A stretch of 64,000 bases of DNA from Chlorokybus atmophyticus. Taxonomy: Eukaryota > Streptophyta > Chlorokybophyceae > Chlorokybales > Chlorokybaceae. The notes below the pieces were generated by a model. The model was given only the letters and a program-made list of their open reading frames with translations, was not told the origin of the DNA and ran no database searches. A program made the position numbers and the translations under genes. The stretch covers positions 435,158 through 499,157 of the forward strand of contig RHPI01001737.1 of the NCBI GenBank assembly GCA_009103225.1, read 5' to 3'. Shown here piece by piece: positions 10,776 through 21,773 of this stretch. Position 1 is the first letter of the stretch, and every line of letters begins with the position of its first letter.

Positions 10776-11486
10776 GAAGTGCTCCCGCGGAGTCTTCTGC
10801 TCTGAGCTCACCGGAGACCTGTTGCGGATGTAGTTGGCAGTGAGTACCGCCTCCTTCCCCAGACTGTCTTCCATCTTTGTGTCGTTGAGCATGGCTCGAA
10901 CACGCTGCAAGAGTGTCCTGTTGAGGCATTCAGCTGCTCCATTCTGCTGCCGGGTGTAGGGTGCCGTTGTCTCGTGGCGTATGCCCTTGCTGTCGAAGAA
11001 CTCTTTCAACTCCTTGTTGATGTACTCCCCTCCTCGATCACTCCTCATTGCCTTCATCTTGTTGCCAGACTGGCTCTCTAAGAAGGCCACACCTGTGCGC
11101 ACAGCTCCAGCAACTTCTGACTTCAGTGTCGACGGAAAGATGACGGGTAGCTTGCTGTATTCGTCGAGGAATGTAGCAAAGTACCTGACCCCTCCCTTTG
11201 CCACAATGCGCATAGGGCCACAGACATCCATGTGCACAAGCTTGCAAGGATGCTGACTGCTAGAAGAGAATGATGGGAATGGCATAGCATGCTGCTTTGC
11301 AACCAGGCATGGTTCACAAAGTGCACCTGATGGATTCTTGAGTTCTTCTGTGCTGAGATGGATGCCCTTGACCATCTTCTCAGCGACAAGGCGAGTGAGG
11401 TTGACGTAGATGAGATGCCCGAACCTTCGATACCACATTGTTGATGACTCCTTGTCCTTCACCACCATGGCTCGAATGTCAATGTT
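10776..11486 (-). pseudogene. Copia integrase core
   Basis: On the minus strand from about 11468: MWYRRFGHLIYVNLTRLV (GAG-pre-integrase), the zinc module with CEPCLVAKQ, then HMDVCGPM (first catalytic Asp), YFATFLDEYSK, KAMRSDRGGEYINKEL (second Asp) and TAPYTRQQNGAAECLNRTL (catalytic Glu). The D-D-E triad is intact. The C-terminal part continues beyond the CACTA-like insertion at 8930. A stop lies between gag-protease and this segment near 11486 (sequence NI* before the next block), so the polyprotein is interrupted. Confidence 0.9.
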
Positions 11487-12356
11487 CTAAGGGTGCTGCT
11501 CCATGTGGTAGAGCCCTCCCGGATCAACGATTTTAACCATGTGCACAACCCCATCAAGGATGACTGTGCAGCCACCCTTCCGAAACACTATTTCTGCTCC
11601 CAAGCGCTCAGCAACTCTTACACAGAACAGACTCGCAACAGCCTTTGGCACATGCAGAACGTCTCGTAACAACACCTCTCGTGGTGTGTTACCAACCTTG
11701 TACTGGAGTCGTACATTGCCAACTCCCTTAGCCACCAGTACTTCGCCACTAAAGCCTGCTTCCTTCACTGTAGACGTCAGCTTCTTGTAGCTCTCCAACT
11801 TCTCCTTGTTGGGTGTGAGATGACGATCGCAGCCAGAGTCCACCACCCAAAAAGCTGTGTTCTCCCTCGAACCGGATGCGGTAAAGGCGACATGTTTCTG
11901 CTTGTAATGATGCTCGTTGCTGCTGTTGCTGGTGCTTGCTCTAGGTTGCCCCTGTTGTTTCTTCCGACAGTCCCGCTCGATGTGGCCCTTCCAACCACAC
12001 CAATGGCATTTGAGGTCTTTATAATGAGGGTTGCCCGGTTTGTTGCCCTTGTACTTCTCTTTATGGTTGCTCTTCATTGCATGCTTGCCGGTGTAGAAGG
12101 CGACGGCATCCGCTTGCTCGTCCTTCTTCACAGCTCTCTGCTCCACGGTGAGCAGCTTCGGTAGCACATCGTCCGACGTCAACTCCGATAATGACGTCTC
12201 CAGCAGGGGTGCGACGACCTCGTACTCTGCTGGTAGCCATGCAACAGTAGCTAGCACGACCTTCGTTTCCCCCATGTTGTGGCCGACATTGATGAGGTCC
12301 GTCCATAGCTCTCTTGCGCGTGCAATATACTTCGTAATGGGTCCTGCTGCCTCCTT
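11487..12356 (-). pseudogene. Copia gag zinc knuckle and aspartic protease, N-terminally cut
   Basis: About 290 codons are open. The gag part contains LWTDLINVGHNMGE, LTSDDVLPKLLTVEQR and the CCHC zinc knuckle CHWCGWKGHIERDC (about 11990). The protease follows with active site WVVDSGCDRHLT (about 11825) and the typical LLRDVLHVPKAVASLFCV. It ends in MVKIVDPGGLYHMEQHP, leading into the integrase. The N-terminus of gag and the 5' LTR are missing because another CACTA-like end begins at 12357. The long open frame suggests relatively recent activity. Confidence 0.9.
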
Positions 12357-12650
12357 CACGCGGCTTGACGTTCAAGGACCATGTATGGTCCTTCCACGGA
12401 CGCCGCGGGCCATTCATGGTCCGTGCCCCGAGTGCCTGGTCCCCGGGGGGACGGACCGTCCATGGTCCTTTCGGGGCCCCGTTGACTGGCGCGCAATCAC
12501 GCACCATGCATGGAGCGCGGCCGGACCAGGCATGCTTTCAGTCTCAAGAGTCGCGCAAGTCCAGACCATGCATGGTCCGCGGCCGAACCACGCACGTCCC
12601 TGGTTTTTATGTCAGTTTTCAAAAGGTTCATGCGTGGTCTGATTGTCAAA
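12357..12650. mobile_element. CACTA-like element end (left type) interrupting Copia gag
   Basis: Begins CACGCGGCTTGACG, then AAGGACCAT and a series of GACCATGCATGGTC-like palindromes in the same order as the left end at 8934 (shared for roughly 200 bp). The 3 bp before it are CTT. No matching right end followed by CTT was found, so the element is truncated or rearranged. Confidence 0.75.
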
Positions 12651-13049
12651 TAGACAGTGTCAATGCCAAATACCGTATTATGGTTCCCGGCATTGAATGC
12701 TTTGTACGTAGTATTGCACAAATTATGCACGGTGCGTTCTCTGCGGCGCAACTCACCGTGCCTGGTTCGTACACTAGGGTTTGCACCTACGCTGTACGCC
12801 ATCAGAGTCCAATATACGAGCTCGACAGCCGGCAGTGCCGGAAGGCAACGCAGGAATGTCGTTGCTTCTAGCGCTGGACCGGTGGAGGTGGAGGCGGCGG
12901 TGAGCGGTGGGTACAGAGCTTATCTTAGCGATTAAATTGTTGTGCTCTTTATTAGTTGTTTAGCAAGCAACAGCAATAGTACCAGCACTTGTGGTGTTTA
13001 TGCACGCACAAGTACATCCGGGCTTGCAACCAAATGATAGTTAATGTTA
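12651..13049. other. No gene recognised
   Basis: Open frames near 12660-12935 show no domain and use skewed codons; they are probably chance. The stretch near 12930-13000 is AT-rich. Confidence 0.3.
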
Positions 13050-13163
13050 AAAACAATCTTATTTAGCTTGAGACGTTTGCTTGCTCGATTGGATTAAATT
13101 TTGGCATTGAGGCTCAGCCATGGATGAGAATCCTCATCAAGGCTGTGCGTACTAACATAGCCT
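13050..13163. repeat. Dispersed repeat S, copy 1
   Basis: About 110 bp sharing GAGACGTTTGCTTGCTCGAT, GAGAATCCTCAT and GGCTGTGCGTACTA blocks with 13666-13775, same orientation, about 615 bp apart. About 500 bp between the copies holds no recognisable gene. Confidence 0.8.
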
Positions 13164-13665
13164 TGCAGAACGGTGCAAATTGCACATCTGACGATTGAGA
13201 GTGCGCATAAGACCACACGAGCGATAGCTGCCACGCGGATGGCGCTGCCCATAGTGTCACCGTCAGCTACACCATTATAGCTCCGCTGAAGGTGGTGGCG
13301 TCGGCGGCAGCGCGGGTGGGTGGATTGGGTGCGCACTTCAGCAAGCACGAAGTTGATGGCGCCCACATCGCCAATGAGAACATGAACAACTGCTGCGGCT
13401 TCAGCCACAATAATTGTTCACTTGCCAAGCTCGGCAAGGCTGCCAGCTGCCTGGCTTCTGGGCACCGCCCATTAGGCCGGCATCGCTGGCTACGGCGTCA
13501 TGCCCGAGGGGCAAGATGACGCGACCGCGCACAACATGTGCGCACAAGCATGCTTTTCTAGTGCGTCCTCAGACGCAATAAGAGCATGCTTACAGAGAGA
13601 CACTCGCTAGCGAATTCCAATGCGTGAACATCTGAGCTTACAACCAGATAATCATTAATGTAAAA

Positions 13666-13775
13666 AACAAGCTTAGTCAGCTTGAGACGTTTGCTTGCTC
13701 GATTAGATTTAATTTTGGCGATAATACTCAGCCGTGAGTGAGAATCCTCATGAAGGCTGTGCGTACTAGCATAGC
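13666..13775. repeat. Dispersed repeat S, copy 2
   Basis: Second, diverged copy of the repeat at 13050-13163. Probably a tandem duplication or two insertions of one small element. Confidence 0.8.
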
Positions 13776-14006
13776 CAATTTTCACAACACACTCACTGCC
13801 AAGTTTTTACCACTTGCAGGCTTACACCTCAAGCCGTTGAGGCTTATGGCCGTACGCTGCGAGTGGCAACACTGGGTTGACAAGGAGAAGCTTCGAGTGG
13901 GGACCCAGCATAGCCGGGAACAGCTGTTAGCAGCTATAGCCGCATCACAGATGATTTGCATGCATGCTACTAGTGCAGAGCACCAACGTGCCAACACTGT
14001 AGCATT

Positions 14007-14127
14007 GTAATGCCGTTTGATGTGTAATAGGCTAAGGAGGGCTTGTGAAGCAATAATAAGCCATACACAACCTCTCAGTGTAGCGACTTTTGCTATCATG
14101 GCCTAGTCGGCTAAGCCTCGCGTTACA
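14007..14127. repeat. Direct repeat T, copy 1
   Basis: About 120 bp repeated at 14446-14566. It includes AATAGGCTAAG, AATACACAACCTCT-like and TGGCCTAGTCGGCTAAG blocks. Its right end contains the first half of a tRNA-like sequence. Confidence 0.85.
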
Positions 14128-14175
14128 TTGGTAATCGGAGCTCTAAAGGTCGTGGGTTCGAGTCCCATCAGGCGC
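14092..14175 (+). repeat. tRNA-derived (SINE-like) sequence
   Basis: Perfect box A (TGGCCTAGTCGG, from 14099) and box B (GGTTCGAGTCC, about 14155), with a T-stem GTGGG/CCCAT. The flanking 7-base acceptor segments pair poorly, so it is not a working tRNA gene. A second copy of only the box A half ends at 14566, where the DIRS element starts. Confidence 0.55.
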
Positions 14176-14445
14176 ATAGAATTGCGCGCGAGTGGGTAGG
14201 TTTTCGAGACTGTCGGAAACGATCCAAGGCAGTTAGTGAGATTCGTTATGAATTTAACTTTGAGGTTAAGTCGACTAATTCGGCGCGCATGGTCGCTCCT
14301 GCGCACGGCAACGTGGCAAGTTGCTGCAAAAAAACTACGCGGCATGACCGGTAATGGCTGGTCATGGCCGGACGCGAGCAAGCCCTGCTGGTCAGGAAGG
14401 ACCAAGATGTGCAAAATAAAATCGCAGTTAAAGTTGGGTTGAATG

Positions 14446-14566
14446 TAATGCCGGTAAATGTGGAATAGGCTAAGATGGGCTTGTGAAGCATTAATAAGCA
14501 ATACACAACCTCTTATAGTAGCGACATTTGCTATCATGGCCTAGTCGGCTAAGCCCCGCGTTACAA
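14446..14566. repeat. Direct repeat T, copy 2 (broken at the DIRS boundary)
   Basis: Matches 14007-14127, then stops after GCGTTACA at 14566. Copy 1 continues into the tRNA-like body while copy 2 switches to recombinase-coding sequence, so 14566/14567 is probably the left edge of the DIRS element. Confidence 0.8.
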
Positions 14567-14953
14567 GCATGGAGAGAGTTTGCCAAATTCGTGCAGAAAC
14601 ACGGGGAGAGTGTATTGGCTGTGGGGCCACATCTTGTACGCGCATACCTGCACGGGCATTGGTTGCCTATGCACGGAGCACGAGCTCGGTGTAACAACAG
14701 CTCCGGTGACTCGTGCGTAGCAGCTGGCTCATTACGAAATGTTGTCAACCACCTAGCCAATGGCTACGCCACACTAGGCCGAGGACATTCTTGGGATCCT
14801 GTACAACTTGTTGGCAATCCTTGCAGAGCACCAGAAATACAAGAGTACATGAAGGGATATCATTGCGTGCTGGTGGCTGAAGAGTGGCGCCTCGACAGGC
14901 TCAACCCTCTCCCCTCAACGAGAGCCACATTCATCAGCTTTTGCAACATCTGA
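14567..14953 (+). pseudogene. DIRS-type tyrosine recombinase, N-terminal domain only
   Basis: Plus-strand frame with AWREFAKFVQKHGESVLAVG, LVRAYLHGHWLP, SLRNVVNHLANGY and VGNPCRAPEIQEYMKGY. This resembles the SAM-like N-terminal domain of tyrosine recombinases from green-algal DIRS elements. A frameshift follows near 14890; the alternative frame reads PLNESHIHQLLQHL. The catalytic C-terminal half (R...H-x-x-R...Y) is absent, because minus-strand RNase H sequence begins here. The recombinase is antiparallel to the RT gene, as in the Volvox Kangaroo element. Confidence 0.65.
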
Positions 14954-16482
14954 CATATTGCAAGCCTTTTAAGGCGACCAGAGCCTGCGTAGGGAGCACC
15001 CAAGACAAGCCTTCGGTGGCAACGCACCAATCCGAGGCAATAGCGTTGCCAGCAGCACCAGGGCAGGCAGCCGCAGCGAAGAACAACTGTGCCTTGGCGT
15101 TAGCCTCCAAGGCAAAGCAATCTAAGGTTGGTTGACCCCATCTGCTGATGAGCAGGTGCGACGGCGCCGGCGCCCAGCTGGCTCCAGTTGCCAGTGTCCG
15201 GCGCTTGCAAGAGGGCATCCGCCTCTTGCAGGCAGGCCCGCGGTTGCCAGCAGCAGTGCAGCTGCCAGTCCTGCTGCCACAACACTTCCCACAAGTTGTA
15301 CAGCTCCCCCCGCAGGTATGGATCACTCGCAGTCAGCTTGCTCAGCGCTGGCTGACAATCCCCCTGCATGGTGACACATGTCGTAAGCTTGGCTGCTGAC
15401 GCGCAAGCTCGCACAGCAATCTGATGTACGCCATTGCTTCCTTCACACATGGAGCCAATGCCAGCTCCTGCTCAGCAAAGTTCCCCTGCACTGGGCCCCA
15501 TTGTGACAGCCCCCCAACCATGCGTGCAGATGCATCTGCTTGCAGCAACACCGGTGCTGGCGGCTTCCACAAGGCGCAGCCGTGAGTTGTATATGCGCAC
15601 AAGCGCGCCAGAAGCCACACCAAGAACTGCGTGGTATCAGCTGGTGAAGTGAAAAGGCTGTCCCAGTTGCACGCACTGGCCAGGGGTTCCAGTAACGTGC
15701 GAGCAAACAGCAGGACAGGTGGCAATGTTCTCCAAGTTGCTGCAGCTTGTGAGTAGGCACGGCAAAGGCACCTGTCTGCGTGTCCACCATCAAGCCAAGC
15801 AACGTCAGTAGTTGAGTCGGATAGGGATTGCACTTAGGCAGCCCGAAGAAACACCCAAGAGCAGCGAACAGTTGCATTAGCAACTTCGTTCTCCACATCA
15901 CATGCAGCTTGCGGTGGTGCGCCAGGTGCATGTCCTTAATGTATGCCAAGGGGCCGAACCCCAGCATCCGCAATGGTCCGTGAATCACTTGTTGCGTAAT
16001 AGTAAAAGCATAGCATGCTATACTCAGGCTAAAGGGAAGAACATTCCACTGAAATGTGACCTTGGTACGATATACACAGGAACCTGCGGTGTTGAGGCCG
16101 CATGGGAATGTGATGGTAGCCCGACTTCATGTAATACTAGCTTGCCACCATCCTTTGTGCGTGTAGTATGTCGTGTAGGATGTCGAATAACGTTTTATAA
16201 TGAAAAGGAACATGTGCTAGAAAGAGATTCACATAGCGCAAGTCAATAACCATCCTGAGCTTTGGTTGCGTAACCACTCATCCCCGACACCACTTGCTCA
16301 GCTGCCTCCACGGACACAGGTGTAATAGCACCAGTGCACACCAAGGTGCTCAGCTCATTCTGCACGAATGCAGCGTGCTCTGTCACCAAAGCTCTATTGC
16401 GGAGCTGCATCGGGGTCAGAGTGCGTTTCAACAACTCTCCTCTGCGGTGCGCGCAATCTAGGCCTTCTTCCCTCAACATCAT
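14934..16482 (-). pseudogene. DIRS-type reverse transcriptase and RNase H
   Basis: Minus strand, several frames. RT start: VQNELSTLVCTGAITPVS and LRMVIDLRYVN (about 16240). Active-site region: LGFGPLAYIKDMHLAHH (about 15940), where the usual Y-x-D-D reads YIKD, so catalysis is lost. Then FFGLPKCNPYPTQLLTLLGL and FAVPTHKLQQL. RNase H: LLQADASARMVGGLSQWGP, EQELALAPCVKEAMAYI, VTMQGDCQPALSKL and EADALLQAPDTGNWSQLG, followed by the extension with TLDCFALEANAKAQ and PTQALVALKGLQYV typical of DIRS elements. At least three frameshifts are needed. Decayed but clearly DIRS rather than LTR type, because of the F-x-VP-x-x-KL signature and the RNase H extension. Confidence 0.8.
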
Positions 16483-17326
16483 TCAACTTGGTTCCGCTTT
16501 TTGGGGGAAGCAGCAGCTGTACCCACAAAACGCAATGGCAGACCATGCCGTATCCATCCCAACACTATTTCCGCAGCTGGATGCTCCGTGTGCTTCAGCC
16601 AGCATTCCCACGCAGCTGCGTGGTGAGTTGGCAACGCAGCTGTGAAAAGCGTGGCATCATGCATGATGCCACGCAACTGAACCAACCACTCAGCCTCTGT
16701 ACAGTCCGGAAGAACAGGTTCTGCTGCCAGGCAGGAAAGCTGGCGCAGCACGTGCATCACAACGCGTCGCTGCTTGTCTTGAGACCAGGGCGACGACAGC
16801 CTTGGCGTTGGCCATACCATAGGTGATACTGCTGCTGGCTCCACCAGCAGAAAGGGTTGCTGCGCAAGCAGGTGCACGGTCTGCTCTGCAGCGTGGTTCG
16901 GATGTTCCTTGCCTGCAGACAGCTCCGGCGCCCACAAGACATCCTGCTGGTCGCTTGAGGGTGCCGCGCATTGGCTTAGGTCCCCAACTGTAGCAGAAAC
17001 AGCAACTGTGAGAGGAACAGTTCGTGCAGGCGCGGCCATGGGCCCGGCGTCTGCTGACGCAACTCCCTCGTCAGCCCCATGCTAGTCATCAGCGGCGACA
17101 GGACAGCGTACTCAGCTGCAGAGTACGATAGACGACGCTGTATCTCTTCAACAGCACCTTCTGCAGAAGTTGCCGCAGCTGGCGACGGGCTGATCACGCG
17201 CCGCGCCATGCAGCGACAGCACGGCAAACTGTGCTGTGCTGGACAGCTGTGGTGCCAAGGCTGCAGGTGGCTCAGCGCGCGCCAGTGATGGTCACAGGCC
17301 GTCGTGCAGGCAGAGTAGGGTCGCAT
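16483..17326 (-). pseudogene. DIRS element gag/RT leader region
   Basis: Two overlapping minus-strand frames. The upstream one contains AEGAVEEIQRRLSYSAAEYA and LMTSMGLTRELRQQTPG. The downstream one contains HHAAAWECWLKHTEHPAAE and VLGWIRHGLPLRFVG, which resembles the segment just before the RT in DIRS elements. It is rich in Ala and Gln and has no zinc knuckle. A TGA before MMLREEGL separates it from the RT. Its position upstream of the RT on the same strand supports the assignment. Confidence 0.5.
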
Positions 17327-17841
17327 GCGTGTGGCGACACTGCATGCGTCGTAGAGACACTGCAGATCAGTCCCGACGCTAATGGGCCGAGCTGCTGCCA
17401 GAGCTTGTGCCGGCCCGATCAGCGCTGGTGGCGCTGAAGTGCGCGTGAATCGAGGCAGAATCGCTGTTGGATGTCGTTGCCGAACAGCGGTTTGTTGCGG
17501 TGTTGGCTTGGTATATATGGTTCACGACGCGACGCGGGACGACGGTGCTTTGGGCTGATCAGTCAGTGTCGGCTGAGCGTGGTGTTCAGTCGACATAGCG
17601 CTGGCGATCAGGCGTGTGTCGTGGTTGACGAACTGTGGGTTTGCGTTTGTGTTGTTGGTCCATCGTTTGCAGTGCCATGCCGACGCTGTTCCATAGCGTT
17701 GTACCAACGTTTCCCGCCAGCGCAAATCAAACGCATGGACAAGTGTGTTGGGACTGTCGCTGGAAGGGTTGTTGAGGGGCGGCGGCTTGAGGGCGGCGGC
17801 TTGTCTGTGCTGGGGTTGGCTTGTGTGGGTGTTGCATCGGC
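17327..17841. other. Probable 5' region of a plus-strand gene; no domain
   Basis: GC-rich, with one open plus frame (17471-17887) and shadow frames but no recognisable motif. It may hold the end of the DIRS element and the promoter/5' UTR of the small gene at 17842. Confidence 0.3.
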
Positions 17842-18324
17842 ATGGACGCGACTGTGGGTGCAGACTTTGTCATCCCACCATCGGTGACGTTGTCGCTCGG
17901 TGGGGCGCTGCCCTCCATCAGACGCAGTCGGTCTTTTTATGGGACGGCGTATGATCAGGTGAGTATGCATCTGTCGTTGTTTACTGGCCCGGCTTGAATG
18001 TGTGACCACAATTGATGAGATGTTGCGTGTGTGGTAATATTTGTATAACTTGGTTAGGTGTCAATTGGCTGGCCGGTGCAGTTACTGGCATCACCTTGTG
18101 GGTCCATCGATGGTGTTCGTGAGGTGCATGTGGAGTTGCCAGGTGGTTTTGGGTTCCGCTTTAGTTTGCATCGTGTGCGTCGGGTGTCAGGCTTCCCGCA
18201 GCGTTGTAGCAGTGATGTCATGGTCTGTGAGCATGTGGTGGGCGGTGTGGTGCTTGCAAGATGGGTGATTGCAACGGATTGTGATATGGACCCTGGACGC
18301 CGACGGCACTGGGTCGAGCAATAG
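17842..18324 (+). CDS. Unrecognised two-exon gene (about 127 aa)
   Basis: Exon 1 runs 17842-17958 from an ATG (MDATVGADFVIPPSV...) and ends at a consensus donor CAG|GTGAGT. Exon 2 runs 18058-18324 after TTAG and stays in phase 0 to a TAG stop. Exon 2 reads VSIGWPVQLLASPCG, REVHVELPGGFGFRFSLHRV and DMDPGRRRHWVEQ. The clean splice signals and continuous frame argue for a real gene. No domain was recognised and there is no signal peptide or membrane segment. It sits on the opposite strand from, and next to, the MTase gene at 19.5-21.6 kb and could be an accessory gene of that mobile element. A further 3' exon is possible. Confidence 0.5.
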
Positions 18325-19506
18325 CATGATACCGAGTGGCAACCTTTCGGGGTTGGGCAGTGGAGCCTTCATCCACTGCAAGGCGGTGAGCATAGGGACG
18401 ATGATAATCCGGGTTTACCACACCCTCCTCCCGCAGTTGAAGGTGGTGGGTGGCATCCTATCATGCCAACACGCATAGGTACGTGCAGCTGTTATGTAGG
18501 TTGCTGTCATGGCTAGTATGTGATTGTTGATACGTCAGGCTGGAATGCTGTGGTGTGTGTTCTTGTATCATAGCTGTGAGTTGTGTGGTGTGCTGCTGTG
18601 CACTAGCGCAGGCACTGGCCTGAGCGCGCAAGTGATGTTGTGCTGTGCCAATGTACAGCGTTGACATAAATAGGTGATGTGCTGATGCACATAGTGTAGG
18701 GCTGCAATGCGAGGATGTTGCGTTGATCGCGTGCGCCGTCGGGTAATGTTACCTGCTGCTGTGGCATCGCCATCATCATCGCAGGACGCACGCTGCAGCG
18801 TGCCTCACAAACCCACCAGCTGTGGGTTTGTGAGGCAGAACCACCGTGGAAGCTGCAAGGACAAACGCACTGCCCTGCCTACGGTGCTGCATGTGTAGCT
18901 AGCTTGTAGCTACACCAGTGTTAAGATGGTGTAGACCTGTAATTGTGCCTGTGTATAAGCCCCCCACAGACTGCTGCAAGTGGATCCATGCGAGACTGTG
19001 TGTGCTGGCTGCGGTGCAATGGTGTCAGTATTCTCTTTTGGCAATATGCAGGTAATAAAAATGATGCGTGCCTAACATCATATCGAACGGCAATTGAAGT
19101 AGTCTATGATTGCGACTATATAAGATTGTGTTGTGCTGCATACTGAGTTTGCATATGCAGATGCGGCTTGTATTGCATGCATGCCATGGATGGTATTATG
19201 ATGGAAATTATGGGTTTCAGTGTTGTGGCTGTGTGAATATGCAAAGAAATGCAACTGTGTCGGTGCTTGCACATGACTGTATCGGGTTGTATAATGCACA
19301 ACTGGGTGGTGTAAATGTGGTTTGCATGTAGCAATGTGCATGGTTGTTAATGCGTGTGCCATTGTCTGGGCTGTTGTTCTTGTAATCTACGTGACTCAGA
19401 ACTTCAAGAACGAGTCAATGGCAGATCGCATGTGTCCTCTTGCAAGCCCGCTGCGCCTCATCACTCACAGCATGAATGCCACGTGCTATGCATCTGGCCA
19501 GCATGT
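18325..19506. other. Non-coding stretch with a strong hairpin
   Basis: No convincing gene. T/G-rich on the plus strand, with many short chance frames. Contains the hairpin at 18801-18837. Confidence 0.4.
18801..18837. repeat. Perfect 16-bp hairpin
   Basis: Stem 18801-18816 pairs perfectly with 18822-18837; loop CAGCT. It has no T-run typical of a bacterial terminator and occurs in a eukaryotic setting, so it is noted as a structural repeat only. Confidence 0.85.
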
Positions 19507-21594
19507 TCAGGACCATGATAGAGGCGAGCCTACTTGAACATAGCCTAGTGCAACCAACATCTGCCTGCCTACATACTCGGAGTATGCGGGGGGGATGCAT
19601 TCGACTAGTGTAGACTCATCGGAGATCCAATCAATGCCGAGAGCATGCCTCCACCCTGTCATGGTTCCTGTGGAGGCAGCCTTCCCGTACACTGGATACA
19701 TCTGCTGTACACCGCATGGGTTCTGCTGGAGGGTGTCGGCTGTGCGGTGTCCAGACAGTGCGCCTCATCGCTTGTCGGTGTGGGTGCATACCAAGTCCAC
19801 ACTGACGACAGGCACTGTCTCGAACACACAATGCCTAAAAGTGGGCAGGCCGAACATTGTCCCACACAACACCATGTTTGGCTTCATGAACTGTGATGCG
19901 TCGGGGATGTTCTCGATAACAAACGGTTTGCCGCTACGGTGCAGACGATCATGCAGTGCGTGCAGGAGTGTGCTGTGCTGCCATGTGCTGCCATGTTGCC
20001 TACGCTGTGACTCTGGTATGCAACGAGCAAACGCCTGGCAAGGTGGACTTGCCCAAAGAATATCGTACGGCTGGAGGTCTACCGTCAGTGCATCCTCGTT
20101 GATAAAGGTGAAAGGGTAGCCTGGCTGCTCATGTATATCAACTCCCGTGACGTCAAACCCAGCACGGTATAGGCCCATGCTGGCGCCCCCTCCACCGCAG
20201 CACATATCCAGCAGCTTGGGTCTGTGCGGTGCCCCTGTACGCTGCTGTGCTGTGTGTGTCACCAGTAAAGGAGCGGACCGTCTCCATAAAGGCAGAATAG
20301 GCAATGGAGGAGTGGCCTTGCGGTTAGTAGGTGCTCTACTGCCACCGATGCAGAAGCAGCCTTCGCTGCCATAGTTGTCCAGCACAGCCACTATGTTGTG
20401 ATTGTCTACGAGCACATGTTGCACATCACCATCAGAAAAGTGAACGCTGTGCCGTCCTGCATGCGGACACACTGTGTCAGCACATGCACACAGCCTGTAC
20501 ACACAGTCAGTGGGTACAACATCTGTTCACCTATGCGACTGTTGTGGGCGTAGATGCTGCCAGCATACATAGCGGCGTCCGCTGGCCAGTAAACCATCAC
20601 TGTTAGTCCCACGAGTGCAGGCCCTCCATCCAGGCAGCGTTGGCGCAAGTTTTCCACTGTTATTTCAAGCGCGTGCGCAGACTTCTGCGCGCAAAGCTGC
20701 TGTTGAAGAGGGAAGCGTACAACCAATGCCCGCTGTGCGTTTGTGTGTGGCAACTGTGTTGGTTTGTCCACGAGTCTCGCATGGCGGACGCGCATGGTGC
20801 GACATGCAGTTCTTATGCGTGTGCACGACACACATGATATCGCTAAGTCGCAGTCATAACGCCCAACGCACAGCTGCAAGAACACAAGAATGTAGAGCAC
20901 ACGTGTGTGACCATGCGCGTGCCTGCGGCATGTGCGCAGGCTTGCCTGGAACAAACTCACATGCACGCGCGCAGCAGTGCACAGACTGCTAGAAACGATG
21001 CGTGAACGCTGGCATGTGCACTTACTGCTGCTCCCTCGTGTGACCCGAATTGGAAGCTCTGAACAATCGCATGTTGGACTTGATCACCGCGCCCGCAGCG
21101 ACGACGCTGGGACTGCATGAGTTCAGTAGTGAGCTTGCCAATCGCAGTGTAGTGCAATGCGATTGTGGATAGGCAAAGCCACGTGAATGACATTTACTAA
21201 CAGGCAATAGCGTGAACCGCTGGCCGTCCACCAACGTGCCGGGTTGGACATATGGCATGTAGCGCATGGGCTTCCCGTGCCATTCAAACAATGCAGTAGC
21301 ACATCTATTGCAACAGCATTGCTTGTTGAAAAATTCTGGAGAAGTGCAATGTAGCTTGCCTCTGCAAACCATCAGGTGTACTCCAGCACAATGATGGTGC
21401 CAACACGCAGCAGTATACCCAAACCGCGCCGCGTACTCCCTGCAGCTTGCTTCGTGCTGGACCAGTCGAGCACGTTGCCCGTTGCTGACAATGTAACCAC
21501 GACATACTGTGCACACCTGTGCTGTTTTGCCCTTGACGGGCGCCACATCCGCCATGCACACACTTGCATGCTCCAAATGACAGCGCATTTCCAT
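19507..21594 (-). CDS. Zinc-Tudor-C5 cytosine DNA methyltransferase (element 1), one in-frame TGA
   Basis: Three exons, minus strand. Exon 1 (from ATG 21594 or 21555 to about 21205) encodes a Cys/His module: CTVCRGYIV, AACWHHHCAGVHLMVC, PEFFNKQCCCNRC and FEWHGKPMRY. Exon 2 (about 20750-20535) carries a Tudor-like strand LTVMVYWPADAAMYAG, which continues in exon 3 (from about 20453) as HSVHFSDGDVQHVLVDNHN. The methyltransferase follows: motif I LDMCCGGGGASMGLYRAGFD, motif IV WASPPCQAFA (catalytic Cys), motif VI FVIENIPDA, LCGTMFGLPTFRH, then MYPVYGK and CIPPAYSEYVGRQML (motifs IX-X). It should transfer a methyl group from S-adenosylmethionine to cytosine C5 in nuclear DNA. The catalytic style is bacterial/phage-like. 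A single TGA at 19765-19767 interrupts an otherwise continuous frame between motifs VIII and IX. A homologue without this stop lies at 42.1-43.8 kb. Confidence 0.85.
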
Positions 21595-21773
21595 GACCGG
21601 CTTTGGATGCTCTCTCCGAATGGATGTGAGACCAATCCTAAAACTGTTTACACAACCCTAAAATTCCTTGCATTACCACACAAGACTGTTTCCTGGCTGG
21701 TGGCGGCGATGGAGGCGGCGGCTTCGACAGCCGCGGCACAGTTTCAGACCAGGTCAGCAGGGTGTGTGTGTCT

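Noticed and set aside
10249-14175. Functional tRNA genes
   Set aside because: The pol III boxes are good, but the acceptor and anticodon arms do not pair properly; these are tRNA-derived repeats.
18801-18837. Rho-independent terminator
   Set aside because: No T-run follows and the window is clearly eukaryotic.
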